In this document: in pieces, positions 45,381 through 53,240 of the stretch
Layout of the letters: each line of letters begins with the position of its first letter
How positions within the stretch are numbered: the stretch's first letter is position 1
Position numbers and translations under genes: made by a program
The notes under the pieces: model-generated
The model's database searches: none
Told to the model about the DNA's origin: nothing
The model's input: the letters and a program-made list of their open reading frames with translations, nothing else
Assembly: GCF_000024005.1 (NCBI RefSeq)
Contig: NC_013132.1
Span: forward strand, 1,916,001-1,980,000
Length of the DNA: 64,000 nucleotides
DNA from: Chitinophaga pinensis DSM 2588
GTDB taxonomy: Bacteria; Bacteroidota; Bacteroidia; Chitinophagales; Chitinophagaceae
Direction of reading: 5' to 3'

Positions 45381-45412
45381 TGGGATTTGCCGAAAACCAA
45401 TAAAAGAGTAGG
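45381..45412 (+). promoter_or_regulatory. Shared 5' leader element, copy 1
   Basis: TGGGATTTGCCGAAAACCAA followed by TAAAAGAGTAGG. Begins 60 bp before micropeptide gene 1. It is preceded by a small inverted repeat, TTCAC-t-GTGAA (45369-45379). Confidence 0.8.
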
Positions 45413-45440
45413 CGTGACACCCTTATTAAAAGTAATTGTT

Positions 45441-45503
45441 ATGACATCCTCCATCCTCGCTGCAGTCATTGGATTTCTGAGAACTGTATTAAGAAGTTTG
45501 TAA
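45441..45503 (+). CDS. Micropeptide gene 1 (20 residues, amphipathic helix)
   Basis: ATG to TAA, product MTSSILAAVIGF followed by LRTVLRSL. Hydrophobic residues at 5, 6, 9, 10, 12, 13, 16, 17 and 20 fall on one face of a helix; the opposite face is small and polar with two arginines, so the peptide is cationic. Evidence that it is real: position after the shared leader element, terminator 25 bp downstream, and the same arrangement twice more. Unknown family; membrane-active peptide, type I toxin, bacteriocin-like peptide or signal are all possible. Confidence 0.6.
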   Translation: MTSSILAAVIGFLRTVLRSL

Positions 45504-45527
45504 TTCCACAAACATTGAAATTGTTGG

Positions 45528-45554
45528 GCCCTGGCGTAAGCCGGGGCTTTTTTT
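45528..45554 (+). terminator. Terminator of micropeptide gene 1
   Basis: GCCCTGGC-gtaa-GCCGGGGC followed by TTTTTTTATT. Confidence 0.9.
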
Positions 45555-45676
45555 ATTCATTCTGTTGCCAGGTGTGTAGGCTGTTGTTCATTTTATGGCC
45601 GACTTCGATTTGAACAAAATGACCTAAGTAGTTGAAAGTGAACGAAAGTGAATATGGCAATTTTGTAAGAGGAGCC

Positions 45677-45684
45677 TAATTTTA
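45677..45684 (+). promoter_or_regulatory. Candidate -7 element of micropeptide gene 2 (TAATTTTA)
   Basis: 26 bp upstream of leader copy 2. The region before it (45586-45650) holds GTTCATTTT, TGAACAAAATGACC and TGAACGAAAGTGAA motifs shared with the third unit. Confidence 0.4.
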
Positions 45685-45710
45685 CGACAGGACCAGATGA
45701 TCATCTCCTT

Positions 45711-45741
45711 TGGGATTACCGAAAACCAAGAAAAGAGTAGG
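45711..45741 (+). promoter_or_regulatory. Shared 5' leader element, copy 2
   Basis: TGGGATTACCGAAAACCAAG then AAAAGAGTAGG, starting 55 bp before micropeptide gene 2. A 12-bp palindrome AGATGATCATCT (45695-45706) directly precedes it. Confidence 0.8.
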
Positions 45742-45765
45742 TACTAACCACCAAAACTTAAAGTA

Positions 45766-45834
45766 ATGGATTTGTTGAATCAATTACTGGCAACCCTGAT
45801 TGCGTTGCTGAATTCTCTTCTGGGAGGTCTGTAA
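45766..45834 (+). CDS. Micropeptide gene 2 (22 residues, leucine-rich amphipathic helix)
   Basis: ATG to TAA, product beginning MDLLNQLLATLIALL and ending NSLLGGL. Leucine/isoleucine at 3, 4, 7, 8, 11, 12, 14, 15, 18, 19 and 22 give a continuous hydrophobic face; D2, N5, Q6, T10, N16 and S17 form the polar face. 13 of the first 20 residues match gene 3 in place (MDLLNQLLA, LLNSLLG shared). No signal peptide cleavage site. Starts 25 bp after the leader element; terminator at 45901. Confidence 0.65.
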   Translation: MDLLNQLLATLIALLNSLLGGL

Positions 45835-45900
45835 TTATTAATTCCCCCAAGTTCCCGGGACTAGTTTACCTGCCACGAGGTTAAACTAATCCAAATTATT

Positions 45901-45938
45901 GAAGAGCCTCTTTGAGTCGGAGGCTCTTCGCTTTTTTT
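45901..45938 (+). terminator. Terminator of micropeptide gene 2
   Basis: GAAGAGCCTC / GAGGCTCTTC around TTTGAGTCG, then GCTTTTTTT. Confidence 0.9.
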
Positions 45939-46077
45939 AATAGGCGTGATGGTGACGGCGCCTCGATGTGGTAGTGGCGTTGTCTGATGGATCTGTAATT
46001 AGCTACAGATCTGTTTCTTTTACTGCCTGGCTGACGTCGGGGAAGTTTAAGCCAGGTTCCTGGATATTGTTCCTGGA

Positions 46078-46313
46078 TATTTATTGTGTCAGCTTAGATC
46101 AGGAGATCCTACAACAGGCCGCTAAGGGTAATTATATTGCACCGGCTTATCCTGCTATTTATTGTGTCAGGCTACATCAGGAGATCCTCGGCAGGCCGTT
46201 AACGGTAATTTATCTTCCCCTGGATCATCCGTCAATTTTATGGCGTTAGGCTAAATCGGGAGATCCTGCAGCAGGTAGCTAAGGGTAATCTTACATTTCC
46301 GCTTTATATAATA
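46078..46313 (+). repeat. Three imperfect tandem repeats of 78-79 bp
   Basis: Units begin at about 46078, 46156 and 46235. Shared blocks: TTATTGTGTCAG, ATCAGGAGATCCT, CAGG.CG.TAAGGGTAAT. Each contains the small hairpin AGGA-GA-TCCT. A 93-codon ORF runs through two units but is not protein-like. Lies between micropeptide genes 2 and 3. Preceded by a hairpin GATCTGTA/TACAGATC at 45990-46011. Confidence 0.75.
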
Positions 46314-46622
46314 ATTCTGCTGGCGTATATCTATGCTTTTTGGAAAATATACTGCCTGCTTTAGGTATTGGATCCTATTGGGATGTTGCTGAAGTCATGC
46401 TGAGCTATGCCGCTGTAAGACCATCCTTTACTTTTTAGTCCTTTAATGCTTCAATCATCAGCTTGGGCTGCATTGGTTCATTTGTCTTTACAAGCTCAGG
46501 TGTTCAGTCGCTTCAATAACCAAACCATTGGTCATTGAATACACATGGAAAATCCAGCTGATCCGGTATACTACATAACAGGAGTGAGCAGTTGTGGTCA
46601 GACAGGCAGAAAACCTGGTTTT

Positions 46623-46719
46623 GTTCATTTTACTGCAACTCAACCGTTCATTTTGAAATCATCTGTTCATTTTTGTTCATTGCGTTTTTCTCTCCAAATG
46701 CGTTGATAATGAACGAAAT
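46623..46719. promoter_or_regulatory. Cluster of GTTCATTTT-type motifs upstream of micropeptide gene 3
   Basis: GTTCATTTT or GTTCAT begins at 46623, 46646, 46665 and 46675, and the inverted form ATGAACGAAATGACC lies near 46710. The same words occur upstream of gene 2 (45586, 45620, 45640) and, weaker, gene 1 (TGAACAAC). This suggests binding sites for a common regulator. Confidence 0.5.
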
Positions 46720-46784
46720 GACCGTTTGCTAATTCCCTGCTTGCTGGTAAATTACACCCATGCTCCTATATAGTGGGTCGCATT

Positions 46785-46815
46785 TGGGATTGCCGAAAAC
46801 CAAGCAACAGAGTAG
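46785..46815 (+). promoter_or_regulatory. Shared 5' leader element, copy 3
   Basis: TGGGATTGCCGAAAACCAAG then CAACAGAGTAGG, starting 61 bp before micropeptide gene 3. Preceded by ACCCA..TGGGT flanking CTATATAG. Confidence 0.8.
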
Positions 46816-46845
46816 GCTTAACCTTATGAAAAACCTCAACAAACT

Positions 46846-46920
46846 ATGGATTTATTGAACCAGTTATTGGCTTTAGTTCTGAACTTGCTGAATTCATTAT
46901 TGGGGAATTTACCCATCTGA
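46846..46920 (+). CDS. Micropeptide gene 3 (24 residues, leucine-rich amphipathic helix)
   Basis: ATG to TGA, product beginning MDLLNQLLALVLNLLNSLLG and ending NLPI. Clear homologue of gene 2 with differing third-codon positions (TTG/TTA, AAT/AAC changes), which argues for selection on the peptide. Hydrophobic face as in gene 2. A 10-codon ORF (46826-46858) overlaps in another frame and is probably fortuitous. Own promoter-like boxes and leader element. Confidence 0.65.
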   Translation: MDLLNQLLALVLNLLNSLLGNLPI

Positions 46921-46965
46921 GTTTTGACAGGTTGAGAAATATTGCTTATTGCATTCCCAGACAGG

Positions 46966-46998
46966 ACAGGCCACCGGTTCCCCGGAGGCCTGTTTCAT
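46966..46998 (+). terminator. Terminator-like hairpin of micropeptide gene 3
   Basis: ACAGGCC-a-CCGG-ttcc-CCGG-a-GGCCTGT followed by a short TTTCATT. Weaker T-tract than genes 1 and 2. Confidence 0.65.
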
Positions 46999-47671
46999 TG
47001 TAGGGTGGTTCAGGCGTCTGGTGTGTTTTTTTGGGTAAGGGGTAAGGATGTATACAAATGCTCTTCTTAGCTTCCCTGGACAATTTGAGACGTATGGTTT
47101 AGGCTGACTTACTCCATGAAAGAAGCTAATTTGGTTTGCGGGTTGCCGGATTGATAGAGGAGGGCGATATAATACCTGATTTCGCTTTTTAGACAACTTG
47201 GAGAGTATAGGGATCGTCAGTGGGAGGAATAACCTTGTTCTCTGCAGGGATCGGATCCACTGGTAATGCGGGTACCCTGAATCTGGGTCAGGATCAGGTG
47301 AACTACCCGCAGCCGGGAATTATTAGACACGAGGGCTATATCTGCTTAAACCACTTATAATGGATACTGATATTCAGATGGGGACCATTGTTCTATGACC
47401 CGTAAAAATGTCTTTTATAAGCCTTAAAAGATCATTTTTCTCACATATTAGGTCAGCCTGTATTATAAAAGCAGTCACCTTTTCCTCCGTTTGCTATGTG
47501 AATGCGATGTAAACCCTTTACCACAGCTATATTAGCTACGTGGACAATGTTTTTTTGGTATTTTATTGAAAAACAGTATTTTGCTGATCCTCACCACATC
47601 ACTTCTTTTGTGCATAAGGCAGGTTTCTCAGTCCTGGCGTGCACGATCCAATTATTTTTCCACAAAATTAT
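46999..47671. other. Gene-free spacer before rpsJ
   Basis: No convincing ORF on either strand, no repeat array and no RNA fold recognised. Short ORFs in it lack protein-like composition. Confidence 0.5.
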
Positions 47672-47701
47672 TTGTGAAGTAAAAAAAACGGGTTACCTTT
47701 G
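47672..47701 (+). promoter_or_regulatory. Promoter of the S10 operon (TTG-N19-TACCTTTG)
   Basis: TTG at 47672-47674, TACCTTTG at 47694-47701, 19 bp spacing. Followed by CCCTCCCAATTTG, matching the rpsL and fusA starts. Confidence 0.82.
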
Positions 47702-47746
47702 CCCTCCCAATTTGTAAGGGTAAAAACAAGAAGAAGTTCATTGCAT

Positions 47747-48052
47747 ATGTCTCAGAGAATTAGAATCAAGCTGAAGTCCTACGATCACAATCTGGTAGAT
47801 AAATCTGCTGAGAAGATCGTTAAAACCGTGCGTAACACGGGTGCCGTGGTAACAGGTCCAATTCCTTTACCAACAGAAAAGAAAATTTTTACGGTGCTGC
47901 GTTCACCGCACGTTAATAAGAAGGCACGTGAGCAGTTCCAGTTGTGCACGCACAAACGTCTGCTGGATATCTACACTTCTTCTTCCAGAACAGTAGACGC
48001 GCTGAGCAAGCTCGATTTACCTTCCGGCGTTGAAGTAGAAATTAAAGCGTAG
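47747..48052 (+). CDS. rpsJ: 30S ribosomal protein S10
   Basis: 101 residues from the ATG at 47747 ([25 protein letters not shown]); the open frame upstream crosses the promoter and is not translated. Contains the NusE-type segment [40 protein letters not shown]. Ribosome head protein and antitermination partner. First gene of the uninterrupted S10-spc-alpha run; a long 213-bp gap precedes rplC. Confidence 0.98.
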   Translation: MSQRIRIKLKSYDHNLVDKSAEKIVKTVRNTGAVVTGPIPLPTEKKIFTVLRSPHVNKKAREQFQLCTHKRLLDIYTSSSRTVDALSKLDLPSGVEVEIKA

Positions 48053-48265
48053 GACATCAGCCAGGTAGACGAAAGGTCTGCCTGATTTGATTTAATACTG
48101 GTTGTTATCTGATCTGGGTACTGAATCACCCGGATTGGATTGGAAAACAACACTTTAAGAAATATCGGTCACGCCTTCTGGGTGGCCACCCAATAAAGCA
48201 TTTAAACCGCTCATCCTGGGGATAGCTAGATCCACCCCCAGGCGCTGGGCAAAATATATATAGTA

Positions 48266-48883
48266 ATGAAAGGTATTATTGGTAAAAAGATCGGCATGAC
48301 CAGCATCTTCGACCAAAATGGTAGACAGACTGCTGTTACTATTATCGAAGCCGGTCCTTGCGTTGTAACTCAGGTAAAGACAGTAGAAACTGATGGGTAC
48401 AACGCTATTCAAGTTTCATTTGGTGAGAAGAAAGAAAAGAACACTCCCAAAGCTGAACTTAATCACTTCGCGAAAGCAAGCACCTCCCCTAAAAGATTTG
48501 TAAAAGAGTTCCGCAACCCGGATGTACAAAAAGCTCTTGGTGAGACCATTACCACCGAAATATTTGCAGAAGGCGAAACTATCGATGTAGTCGGTACCTC
48601 TAAAGGTAAAGGTTTCCAGGGTGTTGTTAAACGCCATGGATTCTCCGGTGTGGGTGAAGCTACACACGGTCAGCACGACAGAAGCAGAGCTCCTGGTTCT
48701 GTGGGTGGTTCCTCTTATCCTTCCCGCGTTTTCAAGGGTATGCGCATGGCAGGTCAGACTGGTAACGAACAAGTGAAAGTGAAAGGTCTGAAGATCGTGA
48801 AGATATTCGCTGAAAAGAATTATATCCTGGTAAGTGGTTCCGTTCCCGGCCACAATGGTTCAATCGTTTTAATCCAGAAGTAA
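48266..48883 (+). CDS. rplC: 50S ribosomal protein L3
   Basis: 205 residues. [27 protein letters not shown] opens the barrel; the long loop to the peptidyl transferase centre is [48 protein letters not shown], including the Gln that is methylated in other bacteria (HGQHD). Early assembly protein. One base separates it from rplD. Confidence 0.98.
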   Translation: MKGIIGKKIGMTSIFDQNGRQTAVTIIEAGPCVVTQVKTVETDGYNAIQVSFGEKKEKNTPKAELNHFAKASTSPKRFVKEFRNPDVQKALGETITTEIFAEGETIDVVGTSKGKGFQGVVKRHGFSGVGEATHGQHDRSRAPGSVGGSSYPSRVFKGMRMAGQTGNEQVKVKGLKIVKIFAEKNYILVSGSVPGHNGSIVLIQK

Positions 48884-48884
48884 C

Positions 48885-49523
48885 ATGCAAGTTGATATTT
48901 TAAATAAAGAAGGTAAGAAAACCGGCAGGACTATTGAGCTTCCTGAGGAGATTTTCGGTGTGGAGCCTAATAACCACGTTATTTACCTGGCAGTAAAACA
49001 GTATCTGGCCGCTCAGCGTCAGGGTACTCACAAGGTTAAGACCAGAGCTGAAGTGAAAGGTGCTTCCCGCAAGCTGCACAAACAAAAAGGTACTGGTGGT
49101 TCCCGTAAAGGTAACATCCGTAACCCACTGTATAAAGGTGGTGGTACCATCTTCGGTCCTAAGCCACATAAATATGACATCAAGCTGAACAGAAAAGTGA
49201 AAGATCTCGCAAAGATCTCCGCTCTGTCTACTAAAGCTAAAGAGAACAGCATCATCGTTGTTGAAGATCTGACACTGGATACACCAAAAACCAAAGCGTT
49301 TGCAGGTATCCTGAACAATCTGAAAGTAAACGTATCAGGCCGTAAGACTTTATTCGTACTGCCAGAGTATAACGATAATGTTTACCTGTCTCTGAGAAAC
49401 ATTCCTACTGTGGATAGCGTGATGTTGAGCGATATCAACACTTACGAAATCATGAACAGCAATGTTCTGGTGTTCACAGAGAGTGCAGCTAAGATCTTCA
49501 CTGAAGAGCCAGTAGAAGCTTAA
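48885..49523 (+). CDS. rplD: 50S ribosomal protein L4
   Basis: 212 residues. The tunnel loop KLHKQKGTGGSRKGNIRNPLYKGGGTIFGPKPHKYDIKLNRKVK is intact, with no macrolide-resistance type deletion visible. C-terminal Rossmann-like part ends SAAKIFTEEPVEA. In E. coli L4 represses its own operon; whether that happens here is unknown, as the leader is unlike it. Confidence 0.98.
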   Translation: MQVDILNKEGKKTGRTIELPEEIFGVEPNNHVIYLAVKQYLAAQRQGTHKVKTRAEVKGASRKLHKQKGTGGSRKGNIRNPLYKGGGTIFGPKPHKYDIKLNRKVKDLAKISALSTKAKENSIIVVEDLTLDTPKTKAFAGILNNLKVNVSGRKTLFVLPEYNDNVYLSLRNIPTVDSVMLSDINTYEIMNSNVLVFTESAAKIFTEEPVEA

Positions 49524-49547
49524 TTGTCAATATTACCAAACACAAGC

Positions 49548-49563
49548 TTGCGGTTAGCCGCAA
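49548..49563 (+). other. Hairpin in the rplD-rplW spacer
   Basis: TTGCGG-ttag-CCGCAA, perfect 6-bp stem with tetraloop, 17 bp before rplW. Confidence 0.6.
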
Positions 49564-49579
49564 CTCAAAGCTATAAAAG

Positions 49580-49879
49580 ATGAGACTTTCAGACGTTTTA
49601 ATCAAACCGGTGGTTAGTGAAAAAGTGAACAAAGCCACTGATAAATTCAACCGCTACTACTTCATCGTAGACAAGAAATCCAACAAACTGGAGATCAAAA
49701 AAGCAGTGGAAGAATTCTACGGTGTATCCGTAGCTGAAGTGAATACTGCCGTAATGCCAGGTAAGGCTAAACAGCGCTTTACCAAAGCAGGCTTCATCGC
49801 CGGTAAAAAGCCTTCTTACAAGAAAGCTGTAGTTACACTGGCTCAAGGAGAAACTATAGATCTGTATGCTAACATATAG
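49580..49879 (+). CDS. rplW: 50S ribosomal protein L23
   Basis: 99 residues. MRLSDVLIKPVVSEKVNKATDKFNRYYFIVDKKSNKLEIKKAVEEFYGVSVAEVNTAVMPGK is the standard fold; forms the docking site for trigger factor and SRP at the exit tunnel. Lies between rplD and rplB, 56 and 86 bp away. The rplB spacer has a bulged hairpin (49884-49905). Confidence 0.97.
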   Translation: MRLSDVLIKPVVSEKVNKATDKFNRYYFIVDKKSNKLEIKKAVEEFYGVSVAEVNTAVMPGKAKQRFTKAGFIAGKKPSYKKAVVTLAQGETIDLYANI

Positions 49880-49965
49880 TGCTCATTCCTGCTAAAAACA
49901 GGATGATGGATGTATATGCAGATCACTTTTTAATAAACAGAACCTAGTTAAACGAACACTAGATC

Positions 49966-50799
49966 ATGGCACTGAAGAAATACAAACCGATGACAGCCGG
50001 TACCCGTTGGAAAATAGGCAACGCGTTCGCTGAGCTGACCACGGATACCCCTGAAAAAAGCCTGCTGGAGCCTATCAAGAAATCCGGCGGTAGAAACGTA
50101 CAGGGTAGAAGATCTATGCGCTACATTGGTGGCGGTCACAAACAACACTACCGTATCATAGACTTCAAACGCGACAAACACAATATTCCAGCTACTGTTA
50201 AGACTATCGAATACGATCCGAATCGTAGCGCATTCATCGCACTGCTGAGCTATGCAGATGGTGAAAAACGTTACATCCTGGCTCCTCAGGGTCTGCAGGT
50301 TGGTGCTACCGTATTAAGCGGTTCCGATGCTGCTCCTGAAGTTGGTAACGCGCTGGTGCTGAAAAACATGCCATTAGGTACTGTTGTTCACAACATCGAA
50401 TTACAGCCTGGTAGAGGTGGTGCTATCGCAAGAAGCGCTGGTACTTATGCTCAGCTGTCCAACAAGGAAGAAAAATATGCAGTACTGAAAATGCCTTCTG
50501 GCGAGCTGCGTAAAGTGTTGATCACTTGTGCTGCAACTGTAGGTACAGTTTCTAACTCTGATCACGCGCTGCAGTCAATTGGTAAAGCAGGTGCTAACCG
50601 TTGGAGAGGTATCAAGCCTCGTAACCGAGGTGTGGCGATGAACCCAGTGGATCACCCGATGGGTGGTGGTGAAGGTAAATCTTCAGGTGGTCACCCAAGA
50701 TCCAGAACAGGTAAATATGCGAAAGGTCTGAAAACCAGAAAATCGCATAAGAGCTCTGACAAACTGATCATCAGCAGGAAAAACGGTAAGAAATTATAA
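49966..50799 (+). CDS. rplB: 50S ribosomal protein L2
   Basis: 277 residues. RNA-binding and catalytic-centre segments are complete: [103 protein letters not shown] with the conserved His of [10 protein letters not shown]. Required for subunit joining and peptide bond formation. Confidence 0.98.
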   Translation: MALKKYKPMTAGTRWKIGNAFAELTTDTPEKSLLEPIKKSGGRNVQGRRSMRYIGGGHKQHYRIIDFKRDKHNIPATVKTIEYDPNRSAFIALLSYADGEKRYILAPQGLQVGATVLSGSDAAPEVGNALVLKNMPLGTVVHNIELQPGRGGAIARSAGTYAQLSNKEEKYAVLKMPSGELRKVLITCAATVGTVSNSDHALQSIGKAGANRWRGIKPRNRGVAMNPVDHPMGGGEGKSSGGHPRSRTGKYAKGLKTRKSHKSSDKLIISRKNGKKL

Positions 50800-50814
50800 T
50801 ACTTAACGCCTAAG

Positions 50815-50850
50815 CAGTTCCGCTGACGCAGCAACGCAAAAGCGGAACTG
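50815..50850 (+). other. Hairpin in the rplB-rpsS spacer
   Basis: Perfect 10-bp inverted repeat CAGTTCCGCT / AGCGGAACTG with a 16-nt loop, 32 bp before rpsS. No T-tract. Confidence 0.75.
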
Positions 50851-50882
50851 TATAAAGCGATCTGGAATAAAAACAACAAGAC

Positions 50883-51149
50883 ATGGGTCGTTCCATAAAA
50901 AAAGGTCCTTACGTTGACCAGAAATTAGAGCAGAAAGTTGTGAAAATGAATGAAGGCACCAAGCGTACTGTTATCAAGACCTGGAGCCGTCGTTCTACAA
51001 TCACGCCTGATTTTGTAGGCCACACATTTGCGGTACACAATGGTAACAAATTCATCCCTGTCTACGTGACTGAGTTCATGGTAGGCCACAAACTGGGTGA
51101 ATTCGCGCCAACCCGCAACTTTAAAGGACACGCTAACAAGAAAATGTAG
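50883..51149 (+). CDS. rpsS: 30S ribosomal protein S19
   Basis: 88 residues. [70 protein letters not shown] is the complete family pattern. Head protein near the A-site tRNA. Followed by the inverted heptad element before rplV. Confidence 0.98.
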   Translation: MGRSIKKGPYVDQKLEQKVVKMNEGTKRTVIKTWSRRSTITPDFVGHTFAVHNGNKFIPVYVTEFMVGHKLGEFAPTRNFKGHANKKM

Positions 51150-51155
51150 TAAATC

Positions 51156-51227
51156 GTTTGAAGTTTAAAGTTTAGGGTTTTGACTTACCTCTAAACCCCA
51201 AACTTCGAACCTCAAATATCAAATTAT
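51156..51227. repeat. Inverted heptad element in the rpsS-rplV spacer
   Basis: Left arm GTTTGAA GTTTAAA GTTTAGG GTTTTGA (GTTT at 51156, 51163, 51170, 51177); right arm AAACCCC AAACTTC GAACCTC AAATATC from 51193, also every 7 bp. The arms are largely complementary and would form a long hairpin in the S10 mRNA. Confidence 0.85.
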
Positions 51228-51235
51228 AATAGAAA

Positions 51236-51595
51236 ATGGAAGCAGTAGCTAAGCTTAATAATAATCCGACATCTACCCGCAAAATGCGTTTGCTGGCGGA
51301 CCTGATCCGTGGTCTGGATGTGGAAAAAGCTCTGAATATTTTGAAGTTCCATCCAAAGCATCCCAGCGTTCCGTTGGAAAAACTGCTGTTGTCTGCAATC
51401 GCTAACTGGAAAGTGAAGAACGAAGGCACAAGGGTAGAAGATGCTAATCTGCAGGTTAAAACCATCTTCGTTGATGGCGGCCGTATCCTGAAAAGAATGC
51501 GTCCAGCTCCACAGGGTAGAGGTTATCGCGTTCGTAAAAGAAGCAACCACGTAACACTTGTTGTTGATAGCCGTCCTGCAGTGGAAGCAAAATAA
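51236..51595 (+). CDS. rplV: 50S ribosomal protein L22
   Basis: 119 residues. [44 protein letters not shown] and the tunnel hairpin [32 protein letters not shown] are standard. With L4 it lines the exit tunnel. The start at 51236 follows the heptad element closely. Confidence 0.97.
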   Translation: MEAVAKLNNNPTSTRKMRLLADLIRGLDVEKALNILKFHPKHPSVPLEKLLLSAIANWKVKNEGTRVEDANLQVKTIFVDGGRILKRMRPAPQGRGYRVRKRSNHVTLVVDSRPAVEAK

Positions 51596-51638
51596 AAGAA
51601 ACTAAAACTATTTATCTAATAGACAAATAAACCAGAAC

Positions 51639-52439
51639 ATGGGTCAGAAAACAAATCCTATTGGTAACAGGTTAGGTATCATCAGAGGATGGGACTCCAA
51701 TTGGTATGGTGGCAAAAAAGATTATGCTACCAAACTGATCGAAGATAACAAGATCAGAACTTACCTGAATGCCCGTATCAACAAAGGTGGCATCTCCAGG
51801 ATAGTGATTGAAAGAACTTTAGGTAAACTGATCATCACCATTCATACATCTAAACCTGGTATCATCATAGGTAAAGGTGGTGGAGAGGTAGACCGCATCA
51901 AGGAAGAACTGAAGAAACTGACATCTAAGGAAGACGTACAGATCAACATTCTGGAAATCCGTCGTCCTGAGATCGATGCAAATATCGTAGCAGAAACCAT
52001 CGCTAAGCAGATCGAAAGCCGTATCAACTATAAACGTGCGATTAAAATGGCTATCGCTACTGCGCTGAGAATGGGTGCTGAAGGTATCAAGATAAAAGTA
52101 GGTGGTCGTCTGGGTGGTGCTGAGATTGCTCGTTCTGAAGAAATGAAACAGGGTCGTGTTCCATTGCATACTTATCGTATGGATATCGACTATGCTTCCC
52201 TGTTCGCTCTGACAGTATACGGTAAAATCGGTATCAAAGTATGGATCTGTAAAGGTGAAGTACTCGGTGAACGTGACCTGAATCCTAACGCTATTTCTGC
52301 TAAAGATGGCGAAGGTGGTGGACGTACCGGTGGTGGTGACAGAAGAGGCGGTGACAACCGTGGCGGCGACAGAAGAGGCGGTGATAACCGTGGTGGTGAC
52401 AGAAGAGGCGGTGATAACCGTGGTGGCGGTCGCAGATAA
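51639..52439 (+). CDS. rpsC: 30S ribosomal protein S3 with Arg/Gly/Asp repeat tail
   Basis: 266 residues. KH domain with [21 protein letters not shown] (about 74-95), then the S3 C-terminal domain ([58 protein letters not shown]). The core ends near residue 217; a tail of about 45 residues follows with three exact 10-residue repeats [10 protein letters not shown] (233-262) and GGRR at the end. The tail is absent from the E. coli type and resembles RGG-box RNA-binding tails. mRNA entry-channel helicase protein. Confidence 0.97.
   Translation: MGQKTNPIGNRLGIIRGWDSNWYGGKKDYATKLIEDNKIRTYLNARINKGGISRIVIERTLGKLIITIHTSKPGIIIGKGGGEVDRIKEELKKLTSKEDVQINILEIRRPEIDANIVAETIAKQIESRINYKRAIKMAIATALRMGAEGIKIKVGGRLGGAEIARSEEMKQGRVPLHTYRMDIDYASLFALTVYGKIGIKVWICKGEVLGERDLNPNAISAKDGEGGGRTGGGDRRGGDNRGGDRRGGDNRGGDRRGGDNRGGGRR
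52335..52424 (+). repeat. Three in-frame 30-bp repeats at the 3' end of rpsC
   Basis: Encodes [10 protein letters not shown] three times with few third-base differences, so recently expanded or kept uniform by slippage. Confidence 0.85.
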
Positions 52440-52445
52440 GCTTAC

Positions 52446-52472
52446 TTAACAATTTAACATTAACAATTAACA
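52446..52472 (+). repeat. TTAACAA-type tract in the rpsC-rplP spacer
   Basis: TAAC recurs at 52447, 52455, 52461 and 52468, a loose 7-bp period. Ends 10 bp before rplP. Confidence 0.5.
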
Positions 52473-52482
52473 ACATACCAAG

Positions 52483-52902
52483 ATGTTACAGCCAAAGAGA
52501 ACGAAACACAGGAAGATGCATAAAGGCCGCATCAAAGGTAACGCTAAGCGTGGCGCGGCAATCTCCTTTGGTAGTTTCGGTCTGAAAGCATTAGAACCTA
52601 AGTGGATCACCGATAGGCAGATTGAAGCTGCCAGGGTTGCTCTGACCAGGCATATGAAACGTGAAGGTAACGTGTGGATCCGCATATTCCCGGATAAATC
52701 TATTACCGCCAAACCACTGGAAGTGAGGATGGGTAAAGGTAAAGGTGCTCCAGATCATTGGGCTGCTGTAGTAAAACCAGGCCGCATCTTGTTTGAGGCG
52801 GATGGTGTTCCATTACAGGTTGCTAAAGAAGCAATGGAACTGGCTGCACAGAAACTGCCGATTAAAGTGAAATTTGTAGTGCGTCCCGATTACGTTGCAT
52901 AA
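52483..52902 (+). CDS. rplP: 50S ribosomal protein L16
   Basis: 139 residues. [100 protein letters not shown], complete, with the usual Arg of VRMGKGKG. Organises the A-site region of the 50S. Confidence 0.98.
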   Translation: MLQPKRTKHRKMHKGRIKGNAKRGAAISFGSFGLKALEPKWITDRQIEAARVALTRHMKREGNVWIRIFPDKSITAKPLEVRMGKGKGAPDHWAAVVKPGRILFEADGVPLQVAKEAMELAAQKLPIKVKFVVRPDYVA

Positions 52903-52971
52903 TCCCCGCAACCCGCAGGAATGCAAACGCAAAGAGATAAACTATAAACGATAAACCAGAAATAATATACA

Positions 52972-53178
52972 ATGGCAAAAGATAAACTGGATCTTAAAGG
53001 CTTAAGCGACCAGGAGCTGAAAGAGAAACTCTCTGAAGAGCAATTACGCCTGAAGAAAATTACATTCAGTCACGCAATCACGCCAATCGAGAATCCAATG
53101 AGCATCCGCTCTCTCAGACGTCAGATCGCACAGCTGAAAACCGAGCAGCGTAAAAGAGAACTCGGCGCAAAAGCCTAA
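52972..53178 (+). CDS. rpmC: 50S ribosomal protein L29
   Basis: 68 residues, two-helix protein: LKGLSDQELKEKLSEEQLRLKKITFSHAITPIENPMSIRSLRRQIAQLKTEQRKRELG. Exit-tunnel rim next to L23. The spacer to rpsQ holds a hairpin with paired CCCT.CCG / CGG.AGGG (53196-53217). Confidence 0.95.
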   Translation: MAKDKLDLKGLSDQELKEKLSEEQLRLKKITFSHAITPIENPMSIRSLRRQIAQLKTEQRKRELGAKA

Positions 53179-53240
53179 ATAATAAAATTCATTAGCCCTG
53201 CCGGTAAAACGGGAGGGTTAAAGAGTAAATACTTTCAACA

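Noticed and set aside
45968..46249. 93-codon plus-strand ORF
   Set aside because: Runs through two of the three tandem repeats, the third unit breaks the frame, and there is no protein-like pattern.
46826..46858. 10-codon ORF overlapping micropeptide gene 3
   Set aside because: No counterpart in the other two units.
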